Of a stretch of 64,000 bases of DNA, positions 37,619-47,316 are shown one piece after another. This DNA comes from Neptuniibacter halophilus. GTDB lineage: Bacteria; Pseudomonadota; Gammaproteobacteria; Pseudomonadales; Balneatricaceae. The stretch is taken from NCBI RefSeq assembly GCF_030295765.1, contig NZ_AP027292.1, positions 930,001 to 994,000 of the forward strand, given 5' to 3'. Under the pieces are notes generated by a model. That model saw only the letters and a list, made by a program, of their open reading frames with translations. It searched no databases and was not told where the DNA came from. The first letter of the stretch is position 1. Every line of letters begins with the position of its first letter. A program made the position numbers and the translations under genes.

Positions 37619-38749
37619 TCAATACTGCTTCCAAACCGTGCGCATAACATAGTCACGGTAGCTATGAACAATACGCACTACCTTCTCCGCCACGTTCGGC
37701 ATGCTGTAATCCTCGACCTGCCTCAGGCTACGTTTTTCACCGCAGCCTTGTGTATCCAAGATCGATAGTCCCTGAAGCACTCGTTCTACTTCCAGCCCAA
37801 CCATCATAGCTGCGGCTTCTTCCATCCCTTCTGGACGCTCGTGCGCTTCACGTAAGTTCAGTGCAGGGAAGTTAAGTATTGAAGATTCCTCATTGATAGT
37901 GCCGCTATCAGATAAAACAGCCCGTGCCGACAACTGGAGTTTATTGTAATCCTTAAATCCTAAAGGTTTGAGCAACTGAATGTTTGAATGGAAATTAATC
38001 CCCATTGCATCAACACGTTTCTGAGTACGGGGGTGTGTCGATACAATAATCGGCAGATCGTATTGTTCAGCCACGGCATTCAACACACCAACCAGCTTGA
38101 GAAAGTTTTTGTCTGAATCAACATTTTCCTCACGGTGAGCACTTACAACGAAGAACTCATTCTTCGTAAGGTCTAAACGTTCAAGCACATCCGAAGCATC
38201 AATCCCACCACTGTAATAATTCAGCACTTCAAACATGGGGCTGCCAGTTTTAATCACACGATCAGGTGGCAGGCCTTCGGCCAACAGGTAGTCTCGTGCG
38301 ATCGTACTATAGGGCAGGTTGATATCCGCTGTATGGTCAACGATACGACGATTAATCTCTTCTGGCACACGCATATCGAAACATCGATTTCCCGCTTCCA
38401 TATGGAAAGTTGGAATTTTTCTGCGCTTAGCAGGCAAAACCGCCATACAGCTGTTGGTATCACCCAGCACAAGCACCGCTTCCGGCTGCACCTCGGCCAG
38501 CACACGATCAACAGCAATAATTACATTACCAATAGTCTCAGCTCCGCTTGATCCTGCAGCACTGAGAAAATGATCCGGTTTGCGAATTCCCAGATCATTA
38601 AAGAAAATTTCATTCAGTTCGTAATCATAATTTTGACCGGTATGAACCAATACATGTTCACAGTGCTCATCGAGTTTGGCCATCACCCTGGACAAACGAA
38701 TAATCTCAGGCCGTGTGCCAACCACGGTCATCACTTTCATTTTGTTCAT
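37619..38749 (-). CDS. fnlC: UDP-GlcNAc 2-epimerase-family enzyme FnlC (WbjD)
   Basis: Last step of UDP-L-FucNAc synthesis: C2 epimerisation of UDP-N-acetyl-L-pneumosamine (6-deoxy-L-talose form). The 376 residues resemble WecB/WbjD: VVGTRPEIIRLSRVM, VLVHTGQNYDYELNE, VLVLGDTNSCM, FHMEAGNRCFDMRVPEE, NRRIVDH, and the UDP-binding LSDSGTINEESSIL. The NRCFDMRVPEEINRR wording is characteristic of the FnlC/WbjD/Cap5G branch rather than WecB. The gene follows fnlB by 22 bases. Confidence 0.95.
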   Translation of the reverse strand: MNKMKVMTVVGTRPEIIRLSRVMAKLDEHCEHVLVHTGQNYDYELNEIFFNDLGIRKPDHFLSAAGSSGAETIGNVIIAVDRVLAEVQPEAVLVLGDTNSCMAVLPAKRRKIPTFHMEAGNRCFDMRVPEEINRRIVDHTADINLPYSTIARDYLLAEGLPPDRVIKTGSPMFEVLNYYSGGIDASDVLERLDLTKNEFFVVSAHREENVDSDKNFLKLVGVLNAVAEQYDLPIIVSTHPRTQKRVDAMGINFHSNIQLLKPLGFKDYNKLQLSARAVLSDSGTINEESSILNFPALNLREAHERPEGMEEAAAMMVGLEVERVLQGLSILDTQGCGEKRSLRQVEDYSMPNVAEKVVRIVHSYRDYVMRTVWKQY

Positions 38750-38771
38750 AATAATCCTTCAGTGCTCAGGC

Positions 38772-39884
38772 TTAAGCCTCAACCGGGCAGGCAAAAGTGT
38801 CTGGTTTTTCACGATCAAAAATCTCATTAGCCCAAAGCATGCAAATCAATTCGTCATCACCAACATTGGTAACATCATGGGTCCAGCCAGGCACAGTTTC
38901 GACAATTACAGACTGTTCACCCGAAGTATATAGCTCGTAGAATTCGCCGGTGAACATATGACGAAATCGGAAGCAGGCCCTACCTTTAATCACAAGAAAC
39001 TTTTCAGTCTTCGAATGATGATAATGCCCACCGCGGGTGATACCAGGGTGTGCAGTGAAAAAGGAGAATTGTCCGGCGTCCGGGGTTTTCAACATTTCGA
39101 CGAACACACCACGACTGTCTCCATGTTGAGGCACCGCGTAGGTAAAGCTATCCGGCGGCAGATAACTGACATAAGTAGAGTATAAGGCCCGTATCAGACC
39201 GGTACCGACCGGCTCGGTAATTAAATTATCGCGCGTATCCTTAAAGCGGTTAAGCTGATCAGCTAATTCCCCTACAGTGATCTGATATTCGGGAGCGACT
39301 TCAACAAAAGGGCTTTGTGTATCAACAGCTTCAATCAGCGATATAAAGCTATCGACTACATCATCCACATACACCAGCCGGATGATGGCATCCGGATCAT
39401 TGATCTGGACAGGCAAACCTCGTGCTACATTATGGCAGAAGGTCGCAACAGCTGAGTTGTAATTGGGGCGGGCCCATTTACCAAACACATTCGGTAAGCG
39501 ATAGATAAAAACGGGATTACCCGTTTCCTTCTGCAGCTCTAGCAAAGCGTCTTCAGCCGCGCGCTTACTATTGCCATAGTCATTATCTCGTTCAACCTGG
39601 ATGGATGAGGTATAGACCACAGGCACAGGCCTGTCGCAGGCCTTAATTGCTGCGCACAACTGATGAGTCAATCCCGTATTACCACTGGCAAACTCCTCTT
39701 TGTTTTGAGGGCGATTGATACCAGCCAGATGAAACACCCAATCGATGCCTTCCAGCATATCAGTCAACTGATCAATGCTGTGTTCACGGGTAAAGGGCAC
39801 CACCTCGATATCGCCAGCCTCCTGAAAGTGCATCAGCAGGTTTTTACCAATAAATCCCTTTGCTCCAGTCACCAGTACACGCAC
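38772..39884 (-). CDS. fnlB: FnlB (WbjC), UDP-2-acetamido-2,6-dideoxy-hexulose reductase
   Basis: Second step of UDP-L-FucNAc synthesis, C3 epimerisation then C4 reduction. The 370-residue protein has an N-terminal SDR domain (VTGAKGFIGKNL, FHLAGINRPQ, YGNSKRAAED) and a C-terminal cupin domain (GVFVEMLKT, GHYHHSKTEKFLVIKGRACF, TVPGWTHDVTNVGDDEL), the fused arrangement of WbjC/Cap5F. It lies three bases after fnlA, so the two are coupled. Confidence 0.95.
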   Translation of the reverse strand: MRVLVTGAKGFIGKNLLMHFQEAGDIEVVPFTREHSIDQLTDMLEGIDWVFHLAGINRPQNKEEFASGNTGLTHQLCAAIKACDRPVPVVYTSSIQVERDNDYGNSKRAAEDALLELQKETGNPVFIYRLPNVFGKWARPNYNSAVATFCHNVARGLPVQINDPDAIIRLVYVDDVVDSFISLIEAVDTQSPFVEVAPEYQITVGELADQLNRFKDTRDNLITEPVGTGLIRALYSTYVSYLPPDSFTYAVPQHGDSRGVFVEMLKTPDAGQFSFFTAHPGITRGGHYHHSKTEKFLVIKGRACFRFRHMFTGEFYELYTSGEQSVIVETVPGWTHDVTNVGDDELICMLWANEIFDREKPDTFACPVEA

Positions 39885-39887
39885 AAT

Positions 39888-40925
39888 TTAATCCTCGGGG
39901 CTAATGAACTCACCCCGCTCCAGGGCGCGAATAAAATCCAGTTTACGAAGCAGTACTTGCATCCCAGGCACATCCAATCGCTCAGTATTATGAGAGTTAT
40001 AATCCTCGGTATGAGAAATCTTAGCTTCTCCCTGCTCTACAAACTTTCCATAATTAAGGTCACGAAGATCTGGGGGTACCCGGAAATAGTCCCCCAAGTC
40101 TTCAGCACATGCCATCTCTTCGCGGCTAAGCAGAGCTTCAAACAGCTTTTCACCGTGGCGAGTACCAATTACATTAATCAGATGATCAGGTTCACCCAAC
40201 AGATCTATCAATGCCCTAGCAAGTGTCTCTATTGTGGCGGCTGGGGCCTTCTGTACAAATAGATCACCATTGTTACCATGCTGAAAGGCATATAGAACTA
40301 AATCCACAGCGTCAGCCAAGGTCATCATAAAGCGGGTCATATTTGGATCAGTAATAGTAAGCGCGTCACCTCTCCTTATTTGGTCAACAAACAACGGAAT
40401 CACAGATCCACGAGATGCCATTACGTTGCCATAGCGTGTGCCGCAGATGACCGTCTTACTAGGGTCAACATTGCGCGACTTGGCGACCATAACCTTCTCC
40501 ATCATCGCTTTGGAAATTCCCATAGCATTAATAGGGTAAACCGCTTTATCAGTACTCAGGCAAACAACCCGTTTTACTTCGTTTTGTATCGCAGCCTCAA
40601 GAACATTTTCAGTGCCAATAACATTGGTTTTAACTGCTTCCATGGGGTGAAACTCGCAGGAAGGCACCTGCTTAAGTGCGGCCGCATGGAATATAAAATC
40701 TACGCCACGGGTTGCATTAAGAACACTGTTGTAATCACGTACATCACCAATATAAAACTTAAACTTGGCATTGGAATACCGCTTGCGAAGATCATCTTGT
40801 TTTTTTTCGTCACGGCTAAAAATGCGAATTTCTTGTATATCACTATCAAGAAAACCCTGGAGGACTGCATGCCCAAAAGAGCCAGTACCACCAGTAATCA
40901 ATAAAGTAGAGCCATCAAAATTCAT
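39888..40925 (-). CDS. fnlA: FnlA (WbjB), UDP-GlcNAc 4,6-dehydratase / 5-epimerase
   Basis: First step of UDP-L-FucNAc synthesis, inverting 4,6-dehydration of UDP-GlcNAc. The 345 residues form a soluble [80 protein letters not shown] 40925 shares an ATGA overlap with the stop of the preceding acetyltransferase, fixing the start; a more upstream ATG at 40949 is unlikely. With fnlB, fnlC and wbuB it forms the FucNAc cassette. Confidence 0.95.
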   Translation of the reverse strand: MNFDGSTLLITGGTGSFGHAVLQGFLDSDIQEIRIFSRDEKKQDDLRKRYSNAKFKFYIGDVRDYNSVLNATRGVDFIFHAAALKQVPSCEFHPMEAVKTNVIGTENVLEAAIQNEVKRVVCLSTDKAVYPINAMGISKAMMEKVMVAKSRNVDPSKTVICGTRYGNVMASRGSVIPLFVDQIRRGDALTITDPNMTRFMMTLADAVDLVLYAFQHGNNGDLFVQKAPAATIETLARALIDLLGEPDHLINVIGTRHGEKLFEALLSREEMACAEDLGDYFRVPPDLRDLNYGKFVEQGEAKISHTEDYNSHNTERLDVPGMQVLLRKLDFIRALERGEFISPED

Positions 40926-41500
40926 AATTTTTCCTGCAGCGGTGAACAATAACTACCATGAATAACACCGCGGTCTAAAGCTAAAGCATGTGAAGTTCTG
41001 TCCAAAGGACTAGGAAAGCGGTCTTTAATCTTGCGAGCGGGAACACCTGCATATATACAATACGGTTCAACGTCATGTGTAACAACAGAATTCGCAGCGA
41101 TAATAGCCCCCTCACCAATTGAGATACCTGCCATGATAGTTGTCCGGGCACCAATCCACACATCTGAAGCAATTGTTGTAGAATCAAGAACAGGCCGCCC
41201 TGAGAAAATCATTGGAGTACCAGGAACATCGTAACGGTGATCGCTACCTGTAATGAATACCTCTGGTCCGAACATCACGTACCTACCGACACTAACCCGT
41301 GGGCATATTCGGCAGCCACGACCCATAAATCCATTTTCACCAGCGGAAAAGTCTTTTGATATAACGCAGCCACGAGAAATTAAAAAGTTTGACTTAACAT
41401 ATCGAAGCCGATGAACTTTAACCATTAGTAAGCAACGCAGGGCGCGCATTTGTGGATAAAAAGAATCTAATCTTAATATGCGTGATATGTTCCTAAACAT
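40922..41500 (-). CDS. Left-handed beta-helix O-acetyltransferase
   Basis: A 192-residue hexapeptide-repeat acyltransferase. Repeats run from about residue 40 to 155 ([20 protein letters not shown]...[13 protein letters not shown], then [20 protein letters not shown]), with the catalytic-type His in TGSDHRYD and the end [11 protein letters not shown]. It probably O-acetylates (or N-acetylates) a sugar using acetyl-CoA. It sits between a GT4 transferase and fnlA with an ATGA overlap. The acceptor cannot be told; a linear polysaccharide residue is likely. Confidence 0.85.
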   Translation of the reverse strand: MFRNISRILRLDSFYPQMRALRCLLMVKVHRLRYVKSNFLISRGCVISKDFSAGENGFMGRGCRICPRVSVGRYVMFGPEVFITGSDHRYDVPGTPMIFSGRPVLDSTTIASDVWIGARTTIMAGISIGEGAIIAANSVVTHDVEPYCIYAGVPARKIKDRFPSPLDRTSHALALDRGVIHGSYCSPLQEKL

Positions 41501-41503
41501 GAG

Positions 41504-42655
41504 CTAACCTTTAAAGCCATAAATATTATAATATTCGTGCTTCAATGAAGACCAAGAGAACTCTCTGCTATTAGATGCAATCTGATTGTGATCAATACCA
41601 GAGCCTTCTTTAGCATTTAAGAAAAAATCTATGCAAGATACTAATTCTTGTTGTGTATCAAACAATAAACCACGACCATTAGACACCCGGTGATCGAGGC
41701 CCGATATAGAATTATACAAGACGATAGGAGTACCACAGCCTGTAGCTTCAAGAGTTGTGATAGATATAGAGCCAGGAAAAACCGCTAAATCTAAGCCTGC
41801 ATAAAAATCAGAAAGCTCGGATGGTGCTGAAATAAAACTAGTTAAGTGAATGTTATTACGACCAGTAGACTTCACATAATCAAGTAAAGATTGCTGATAC
41901 TGTGACAGTCTATCCAAATTAAGGCCAGCAATTTTAATATCAAGGACTGATTCATCAAAACACAAAGAGGCATCAACAAGCCTTTCAAGTTTTTTAGCTT
42001 CGTTAATCTTCCCAGCAAACCCCAAAACAAAGGCTTTTTTACCCCTTGAAGGGTTAGAATTACAGAAAATACGCTCATCATACCCTAATGGAATAATAGT
42101 TAAATTACGCATTACCCCAGAGCCATAACGACGTACAATCTCATTAAAAGAAGAATCATCAGGGACTATTATCTTATATTTACCCCTAATAAATATTTTA
42201 AAAAAAACCGCAAAAAAACCGTAGTAAAATCGAGCCTTTAAGCCTTTTTTTCGTTCATTAGGGTCACTATGATCATTAAAAACAATCTTCCCTTTATAAT
42301 TAGAAAAAAATAGCGCCAAAAGCACAACGACAGTAATGAAGTTACTAATACCAAAAAAATGGACTACGTCAGGCTTAAAAAGCCTGACCTTAGAAATCAC
42401 CCCAAAAAAATCATAAGGAAAAGGTTTACCAAAGACAAAAAATGACTTAAGAAAAGAAACATTATAAGTCGAGTTTTTGTCTGACTCACTAGAAAAGGCT
42501 GAGTAATTAGGCGGCGTATAGTCGGGGCAAATAAAATGCGTATATACATTATCCTCAAGCATCTTATCGGCTAGATATTGATCATGGTATTTGATACCGT
42601 CAACCCAAAACGGCCAAACTTTAAGGATTCGATACTCACTGTTTACACTACTCAT
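41504..42655 (-). CDS. GT4-type glycosyltransferase
   Basis: A 383-residue GT-B protein (390 if ATG 42676 is used, which would overlap the upstream gene by 17 bases). The C-terminal half has LGFAGKINEAKKLERLVDA and the donor-binding LAVFPGSISITTLEATGCGTPI, with the second Glu of the usual E-x7-E pattern replaced (ITTLEATGCGTPIVLY). The N-terminal half contains DVVHFFGISNF. It is AT-rich in codon use. Donor and acceptor are not known; it lies next to the amidotransferase and fnl cassette, so an L-FucNAm donor is one possibility. Confidence 0.8.
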   Translation of the reverse strand: MSSVNSEYRILKVWPFWVDGIKYHDQYLADKMLEDNVYTHFICPDYTPPNYSAFSSESDKNSTYNVSFLKSFFVFGKPFPYDFFGVISKVRLFKPDVVHFFGISNFITVVVLLALFFSNYKGKIVFNDHSDPNERKKGLKARFYYGFFAVFFKIFIRGKYKIIVPDDSSFNEIVRRYGSGVMRNLTIIPLGYDERIFCNSNPSRGKKAFVLGFAGKINEAKKLERLVDASLCFDESVLDIKIAGLNLDRLSQYQQSLLDYVKSTGRNNIHLTSFISAPSELSDFYAGLDLAVFPGSISITTLEATGCGTPIVLYNSISGLDHRVSNGRGLLFDTQQELVSCIDFFLNAKEGSGIDHNQIASNSREFSWSSLKHEYYNIYGFKG

Positions 42656-42659
42656 ATCA

Positions 42660-44474
42660 TCAATACATACGTTCAATATTATTCAAAACACCAACAACTT
42701 CTTTGAAATCAAGACCTAAAACATCCAAATACCAACGAATGTTCTGGTAACGTGGTTTATTTTCTTCTTTAACCAAAGACAAAGCCTGATCTCGAGAAAT
42801 CTGCCCTTCACGAATCTGATTACTGCGAAATGTATCATGCTCTGTGAAGCCAGCAACAAGATAGTAAATGTAATTATAAAACGCAGCAGTACCATCACCG
42901 ATTCTCCAAGTGGTTTGGGTATCTACAGCAGTTTCCCAATCATAGGTATTGATCAAAGTATCATCGATAACGCCCTCATCCCAACGCCAGTAATCGAACA
43001 AATGGTAGTAGTCACTTTTATGAGTAAAACTTCTATAATATTCTCCTGACAGCGTATCCCACAAAGAACTATTAAAATACCCAGGACTGTCCAACATAGC
43101 CTTAAAGCGCAACTTTTGATATCGCAACTGTTTTGCACGCCCACTCATATAAACATTTTTTTCTTCGAAATCTGGTGGTATTCCGAGGAAACCCGCCTTA
43201 AAGTGAGTAACTTCCAAGGGGTTGATTCCCCAGAGGTTTAAATTAATACCTGTTTGCTTTTTAACACTTTCTACATACCTAAAAAAATGCTTATCACCGG
43301 CAGTCAAAATGCTTATCATACCTAAATGCGGTGAGCGCAACCAAGCCTTAAGATTTCTTGCAATATTTTTGCGCTTCTTTGAAATGTCGGCAGCCACAAT
43401 GATATTTTCAACACCAAGTTGCGAGCACATCCTACTGATATTTCTCCTACCCAGATCAGTCACCATCCCCCAATCATATGTATAAGTAATAGGCTTCATA
43501 TCAAGTTCTTCCACAATAAGATGAAGTCCATAGCAACTATCACGGCCACCAGAAAAAGGGACGATGCATTCAGCGCCAGAACGGCGACGATAAGGCTCAA
43601 GCAAACTCAGCAACTCTGCTTTAGGCTTAGGATTATTTCGAGGGACATAATTATTGCAATAATTACAAACGCCATCTTCATCAAAGTGGATGAAAGGCAT
43701 TGTTTCGGGCAGGATACACTTAGTACATCTAATCAAGTCATGCTCAGGATAAAGCAAGGCCTTCTCTTCATGGGAGACATTAGCAAAGTCAGGAATTAGA
43801 TTTTTTTTATTTAACTGCTCATCAACAACATTGATTTTAGCCGAAACTGGGATATCAAATATATGAAACCCACCATTAACCTGAATTATATTATTACAAC
43901 CCAACTCTTCGAGAGAAACTGATTCTGATGCAAAAAACTTAAAATCATTCTTATCACCAATAAAAAGGCTTCCATTATTTGAAAAAAGGAGAGCCTTACC
44001 ATGTTCTGGAATAATTAAAGCGCAAGATATAGTCCCTTTACACAGGCTTAAAATCTTGTCTGCAAGACTTTCAACATTCCCTCCATCAGAAAAATGCTCT
44101 AACGCAACACCAAGAATAACTTCAGAATCAATTGAAAAGTTTCTTTCTATTGATAACTCTTCCCATACCTCATCTGCATTAACAATAATTCCATTATGTA
44201 TAACAGATATACCATCCCTTACAACTGGCTGGTTATCAGCCAGCCCATTGGTAATAAGACGGCTATGCCCCATTACAGTTGAGGCCTTAATAGGACCACG
44301 TTTTTTTAGAAGTCGATTGATATCAAAATCAGCTCGAAAGCACTTGTACCCTTCTGCAGAAGAGAAAATTAATCCGCTTGAATCTCTACCACGAATGCGA
44401 GCCCGGCTAGCTAATTTCTTTAAATCGTCATTTAAAACATCATGCTGACCGAAAATACCAAAAATCCCACACAT
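42660..44474 (-). CDS. Class II glutaminase fused to WbuX/WbpG-type N-acetyl-sugar amidotransferase
   Basis: A 604-residue two-domain protein. Residues 1 to about 215 are an Ntn-type glutaminase (catalytic Cys2 in MCGIFGIFG, RGRDSSG, GHSRLITNG, IHNGIIVNADEV). Residues about 245-604 are an N-acetyl-sugar amidotransferase: zinc cysteines C250, C253, C270 and C273 (RCTKCILPETM, CNYCNN), the ATP PP-loop SGGRDS (308-313), and a long C-terminal domain (YWRWDEGVIDDTLI). The family turns an acetamido group into an acetamidino group. WbpG and WbuX normally use separate HisH/HisF-like partners, none of which is here; the fused glutaminase probably supplies ammonia. With fnlABC beside it, L-FucNAm is the likely product. 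Confidence 0.88.
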   Translation of the reverse strand: MCGIFGIFGQHDVLNDDLKKLASRARIRGRDSSGLIFSSAEGYKCFRADFDINRLLKKRGPIKASTVMGHSRLITNGLADNQPVVRDGISVIHNGIIVNADEVWEELSIERNFSIDSEVILGVALEHFSDGGNVESLADKILSLCKGTISCALIIPEHGKALLFSNNGSLFIGDKNDFKFFASESVSLEELGCNNIIQVNGGFHIFDIPVSAKINVVDEQLNKKNLIPDFANVSHEEKALLYPEHDLIRCTKCILPETMPFIHFDEDGVCNYCNNYVPRNNPKPKAELLSLLEPYRRRSGAECIVPFSGGRDSCYGLHLIVEELDMKPITYTYDWGMVTDLGRRNISRMCSQLGVENIIVAADISKKRKNIARNLKAWLRSPHLGMISILTAGDKHFFRYVESVKKQTGINLNLWGINPLEVTHFKAGFLGIPPDFEEKNVYMSGRAKQLRYQKLRFKAMLDSPGYFNSSLWDTLSGEYYRSFTHKSDYYHLFDYWRWDEGVIDDTLINTYDWETAVDTQTTWRIGDGTAAFYNYIYYLVAGFTEHDTFRSNQIREGQISRDQALSLVKEENKPRYQNIRWYLDVLGLDFKEVVGVLNNIERMY

Positions 44475-44516
44475 GAAAACACCTAAAAAAATTATTAAGC
44501 CGATAAAAATAAAAAC

Positions 44517-45614
44517 CTAAGAAAGCTTATGAGCCAATTCATTTGAAACAGAAATAGACGAAAAAGAATCAAAACAGCCATCATCCAATATTAAACTGCT
44601 AGGACTGTTAACAAAAAGATCTATACTTTTTGCCAGACTATCTGAGTCACCCTCTTCATAGTAAGAAGAAAAAGCTGAATATTCCACATACGGATCGGCA
44701 AACGAAGGCAACAACAGGTTTTTTTTCAGGAAAATCGCATCTCCAAAAGCCCCTGTCCCCTTATTAAGCCCGTAGCCCAATTCACTTTTCAGTGGAGATA
44801 ACAAAAAATCACAAGAAGAGCCAATATCAAGAAAGTCATCATCAGAAATATAACCCGGCGCATACTGAACCGGACAATATTTTTCAATTTGATTGATGAC
44901 ATGCATAGCTTGGCCAGAGCACTCACCAAGTACCGCAAAACTGATTCTATTTACAACTTCAGGCTTAAGCAAACCAAGCGCATGAATTAGAGTATCATAA
45001 TCACGCCTAAAAGAATCGATTGAACCTGTCAAACCAATTTTAATAGATGACCTAGAATCATAAGGAAAAGCAACATAATCAACGAAGTTAAAATCAGAGT
45101 AATATACATAAGCAACAAAGAGCTTTGAATCATCACACGACGCCATGTCCTTGAAATTCGACAAAAGCGTTTTACTTTCAAAGCATATCAAGCGTGCATC
45201 AAGAACTGATTTACGCCGCAAATAACCCAATAGATTTTGATAAACAGAACCAGAGGAGAAAAACTTATTATTATCCCTAATATGAACAATAACCTTATCA
45301 CCGTAAAAAAACACCAGAATCAGGAAAGAAAGCACATAATAAAAGTCAATTCCACTTCGACCATATTGTGGAGCAGTTGCGATGTACAAATAATCATATT
45401 GCCGCCCCCTAAACAATGCGGACAAGAATATAAAATACATAGAAAGACATGAAACAAGCTTACACTCAGGAATGAAAGAAACTTTTGAAATGCCGCTCTT
45501 AGGGAGAAGAACTTCCACATCAAAAACTTTACTAAGCATTAAATACAGATGTGGCAATACCTTGTAATGGCCCCCAGACTCAACTAATAAGACATTAGGC
45601 TTGTTATTTTGCAT
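44517..45614 (-). CDS. GT-B fold glycosyltransferase, family uncertain
   Basis: A 365-residue protein with a GT-B feel: NVLLVESGGHYKVLPHLYLM at the start, a hydrophobic patch (SFLILVFFYGDKVIVHIRDN), IGLTGSIDSFRRDYDTLIHAL where GT4 enzymes bind the donor phosphate, and a C-terminal SPLKSELGYGLNKGTGAFGDA. The HIRDN and YDTLI segments suggest a glycosyltransferase, but the GT4 E-x7-E pair is not obvious. ATG 45614 overlaps the upstream acetyltransferase by 11 bases; ATG 45647 would overlap more. Function is inferred from fold-like features and location only. Confidence 0.65.
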   Translation of the reverse strand: MQNNKPNVLLVESGGHYKVLPHLYLMLSKVFDVEVLLPKSGISKVSFIPECKLVSCLSMYFIFLSALFRGRQYDYLYIATAPQYGRSGIDFYYVLSFLILVFFYGDKVIVHIRDNNKFFSSGSVYQNLLGYLRRKSVLDARLICFESKTLLSNFKDMASCDDSKLFVAYVYYSDFNFVDYVAFPYDSRSSIKIGLTGSIDSFRRDYDTLIHALGLLKPEVVNRISFAVLGECSGQAMHVINQIEKYCPVQYAPGYISDDDFLDIGSSCDFLLSPLKSELGYGLNKGTGAFGDAIFLKKNLLLPSFADPYVEYSAFSSYYEEGDSDSLAKSIDLFVNSPSSLILDDGCFDSFSSISVSNELAHKLS

Positions 45615-46284
45615 TGTTAAAGTCACTAATAAACGATGAAATATCACTAAATTTATCTGAATTATCGATCACCCAGTTAACATCTTCATCCCACCAAGAG
45701 ATTGAAAGTAATGAGTCGATGATGTCAGGGCTAAATCGATACTTTATAACTTTCGCTGGAACACCACCAACGATGGAGTAAGGTTCAACATTCTTTGTTA
45801 CAACTGCACCTGCGCCCACAATAGCACCATGCCCTATTTTAACACCGTCCATAATAATGGAGGATGACCCAATCCATACGTCACTACCAATTTCAACGCA
45901 GATATCTTTTCCCGCATTAATAAAGATATGCTCTTCAAAGAGAAGCTCGTCTGTAAAGCTGACATGAGCCCTAGGAGAATAAAAAGAGGGATGCGTACTA
46001 ACAAATTTCGAGGTAGGATGAACACCCAGACCAATACGAACATTGTCCCCTATTGAACAGTATTTGCCAATTATACTCCTACTAATAAATGAAGATTGTG
46101 CAACGTATGATAAATCATCAAGGTGAGATTTAAATACAACGGTATTTTCACCAATATAACAATGTTTACCCAATCCTGAACAAGAGACAACAGCACCACG
46201 TTCAATACGAGCACCGTATTTAACCTGATAAAATACTCTCTTTAGCAGCCTAGTTAACTTTATTGGAACAATACTTCTTAACAT
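45604..46284 (-). CDS. Left-handed beta-helix sugar O-acetyltransferase
   Basis: A 226-residue hexapeptide-repeat enzyme (GKHCYIGENTVVFKSH, GKYCSIGDNVRIGLGVHPTS, SDVWIGSSSIIMDGVKIGHG, ending VGGVPAKVIKYRF). The GVHPTSKFVSTHPSFYS stretch and FTDELL place it in the xenobiotic/virginiamycin acetyltransferase-like group often found in O-antigen loci. The ATG at 46284 follows the previous stop by one base (TGAAATG). It is different from the acetyltransferase at 40922. The acceptor sugar is unknown. Confidence 0.83.
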   Translation of the reverse strand: MLRSIVPIKLTRLLKRVFYQVKYGARIERGAVVSCSGLGKHCYIGENTVVFKSHLDDLSYVAQSSFISRSIIGKYCSIGDNVRIGLGVHPTSKFVSTHPSFYSPRAHVSFTDELLFEEHIFINAGKDICVEIGSDVWIGSSSIIMDGVKIGHGAIVGAGAVVTKNVEPYSIVGGVPAKVIKYRFSPDIIDSLLSISWWDEDVNWVIDNSDKFSDISSFISDFNNAK

Positions 46285-46285
46285 T

Positions 46286-47311
46286 TCATTGCCCAGGCAA
46301 AATATCATTTAACAAGCAACTTAGTTCATCAATAGATTGAGGATATAAAATTGATTTATTTGGTGAATTACTAGTCAAGTATGAATACAAAGTATCAATT
46401 CGATCATCACTAACATTACCTAAGGTGAATAACAGAGACAATGGTGTTGCTCCGAACTGCGTTGCTTCAAACAAAACCGCACTTCCATAAGATACCACTA
46501 TCGAATCAGGCCCAATTACTATAGAGCCGGGGATGTCTTTGGGTATAACATCCAAGCCATCAAATGGAACGAGGGAGGGAGGCTGATAGCGCGGATGATA
46601 TTTAACGGCTACTCTTCCCGAACCAAAAGCTGAACAAAACATAGATACAACTTTCTGATACACATTTACATATCTAATCTCATCCACCCCAATTTCCCCT
46701 CCGGCAAAAATAAGGACATCATAGTCATTCTCTAAACCAGACAAGACGCGTAACTTTTTGTGTAAAGGAGCATCAACTTTTGCACCTTGTAATTTTAGAA
46801 CTGAAGCATTACATAAATCTAAAAATTTTTTACCAACAGCATTATAATAATTATAGCCATTCGAACATATATCAAGAGATGCAGGAAACAAAAGCGCTGA
46901 AAGCTTATTTTTCACATAAGATTTTATATTTAATGTATAAGCAGATTCGATCTTAGCAACTACTGGACTGTAATAAACACGACACTTACTAGAAAGCCTA
47001 AGTATAAGCCAGCTTTCAAAGTCACAATATCCAACATGAAAAAAGTAAACAGAAACTGGAGAGAGCTTTTCAATACAATCAAGAATCTCAGCTCGCTTTT
47101 TATAGAACTCCAGAGTATCTTTTAATAAAGATGTCCTTCTAGGAAAAGGACTATCAACAAGAAAACTGATATCCCTTCCTGGATATATATCCTCAAACAA
47201 ATTTTTAATTTCAGCATCATTGACTATGACCTTAAGATCACAGTCCAGAGACTCTATAAGTGAAATTGTCTTAAGAATAGACAAATAACTATTACAGAAA
47301 ATTAAAACCAT
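46286..47311 (-). CDS. Putative sialyl/legionaminyl-type glycosyltransferase (GT52-like)
   Basis: A 341-residue AT-rich gene with no strong family match by eye. Two features recall bacterial sialyltransferases (GT52/GT38): a basic HP motif in VAVKYHPRYQPP and a Ser/Thr motif in VVSYGSAVLFEATQFG, in the right order and spacing (about 55 residues). An acidic-Gly stretch (FAGGEIGVDE) precedes them. The locus makes CMP-legionaminic acid and needs a transferase for it; no other obvious candidate is present. It starts with ATG 47311, five bases after the sulfotransferase stop. Treat the function as a hypothesis. Confidence 0.5.
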   Translation of the reverse strand: MVLIFCNSYLSILKTISLIESLDCDLKVIVNDAEIKNLFEDIYPGRDISFLVDSPFPRRTSLLKDTLEFYKKRAEILDCIEKLSPVSVYFFHVGYCDFESWLILRLSSKCRVYYSPVVAKIESAYTLNIKSYVKNKLSALLFPASLDICSNGYNYYNAVGKKFLDLCNASVLKLQGAKVDAPLHKKLRVLSGLENDYDVLIFAGGEIGVDEIRYVNVYQKVVSMFCSAFGSGRVAVKYHPRYQPPSLVPFDGLDVIPKDIPGSIVIGPDSIVVSYGSAVLFEATQFGATPLSLLFTLGNVSDDRIDTLYSYLTSNSPNKSILYPQSIDELSCLLNDILPGQ

Positions 47312-47316
47312 AAAAG

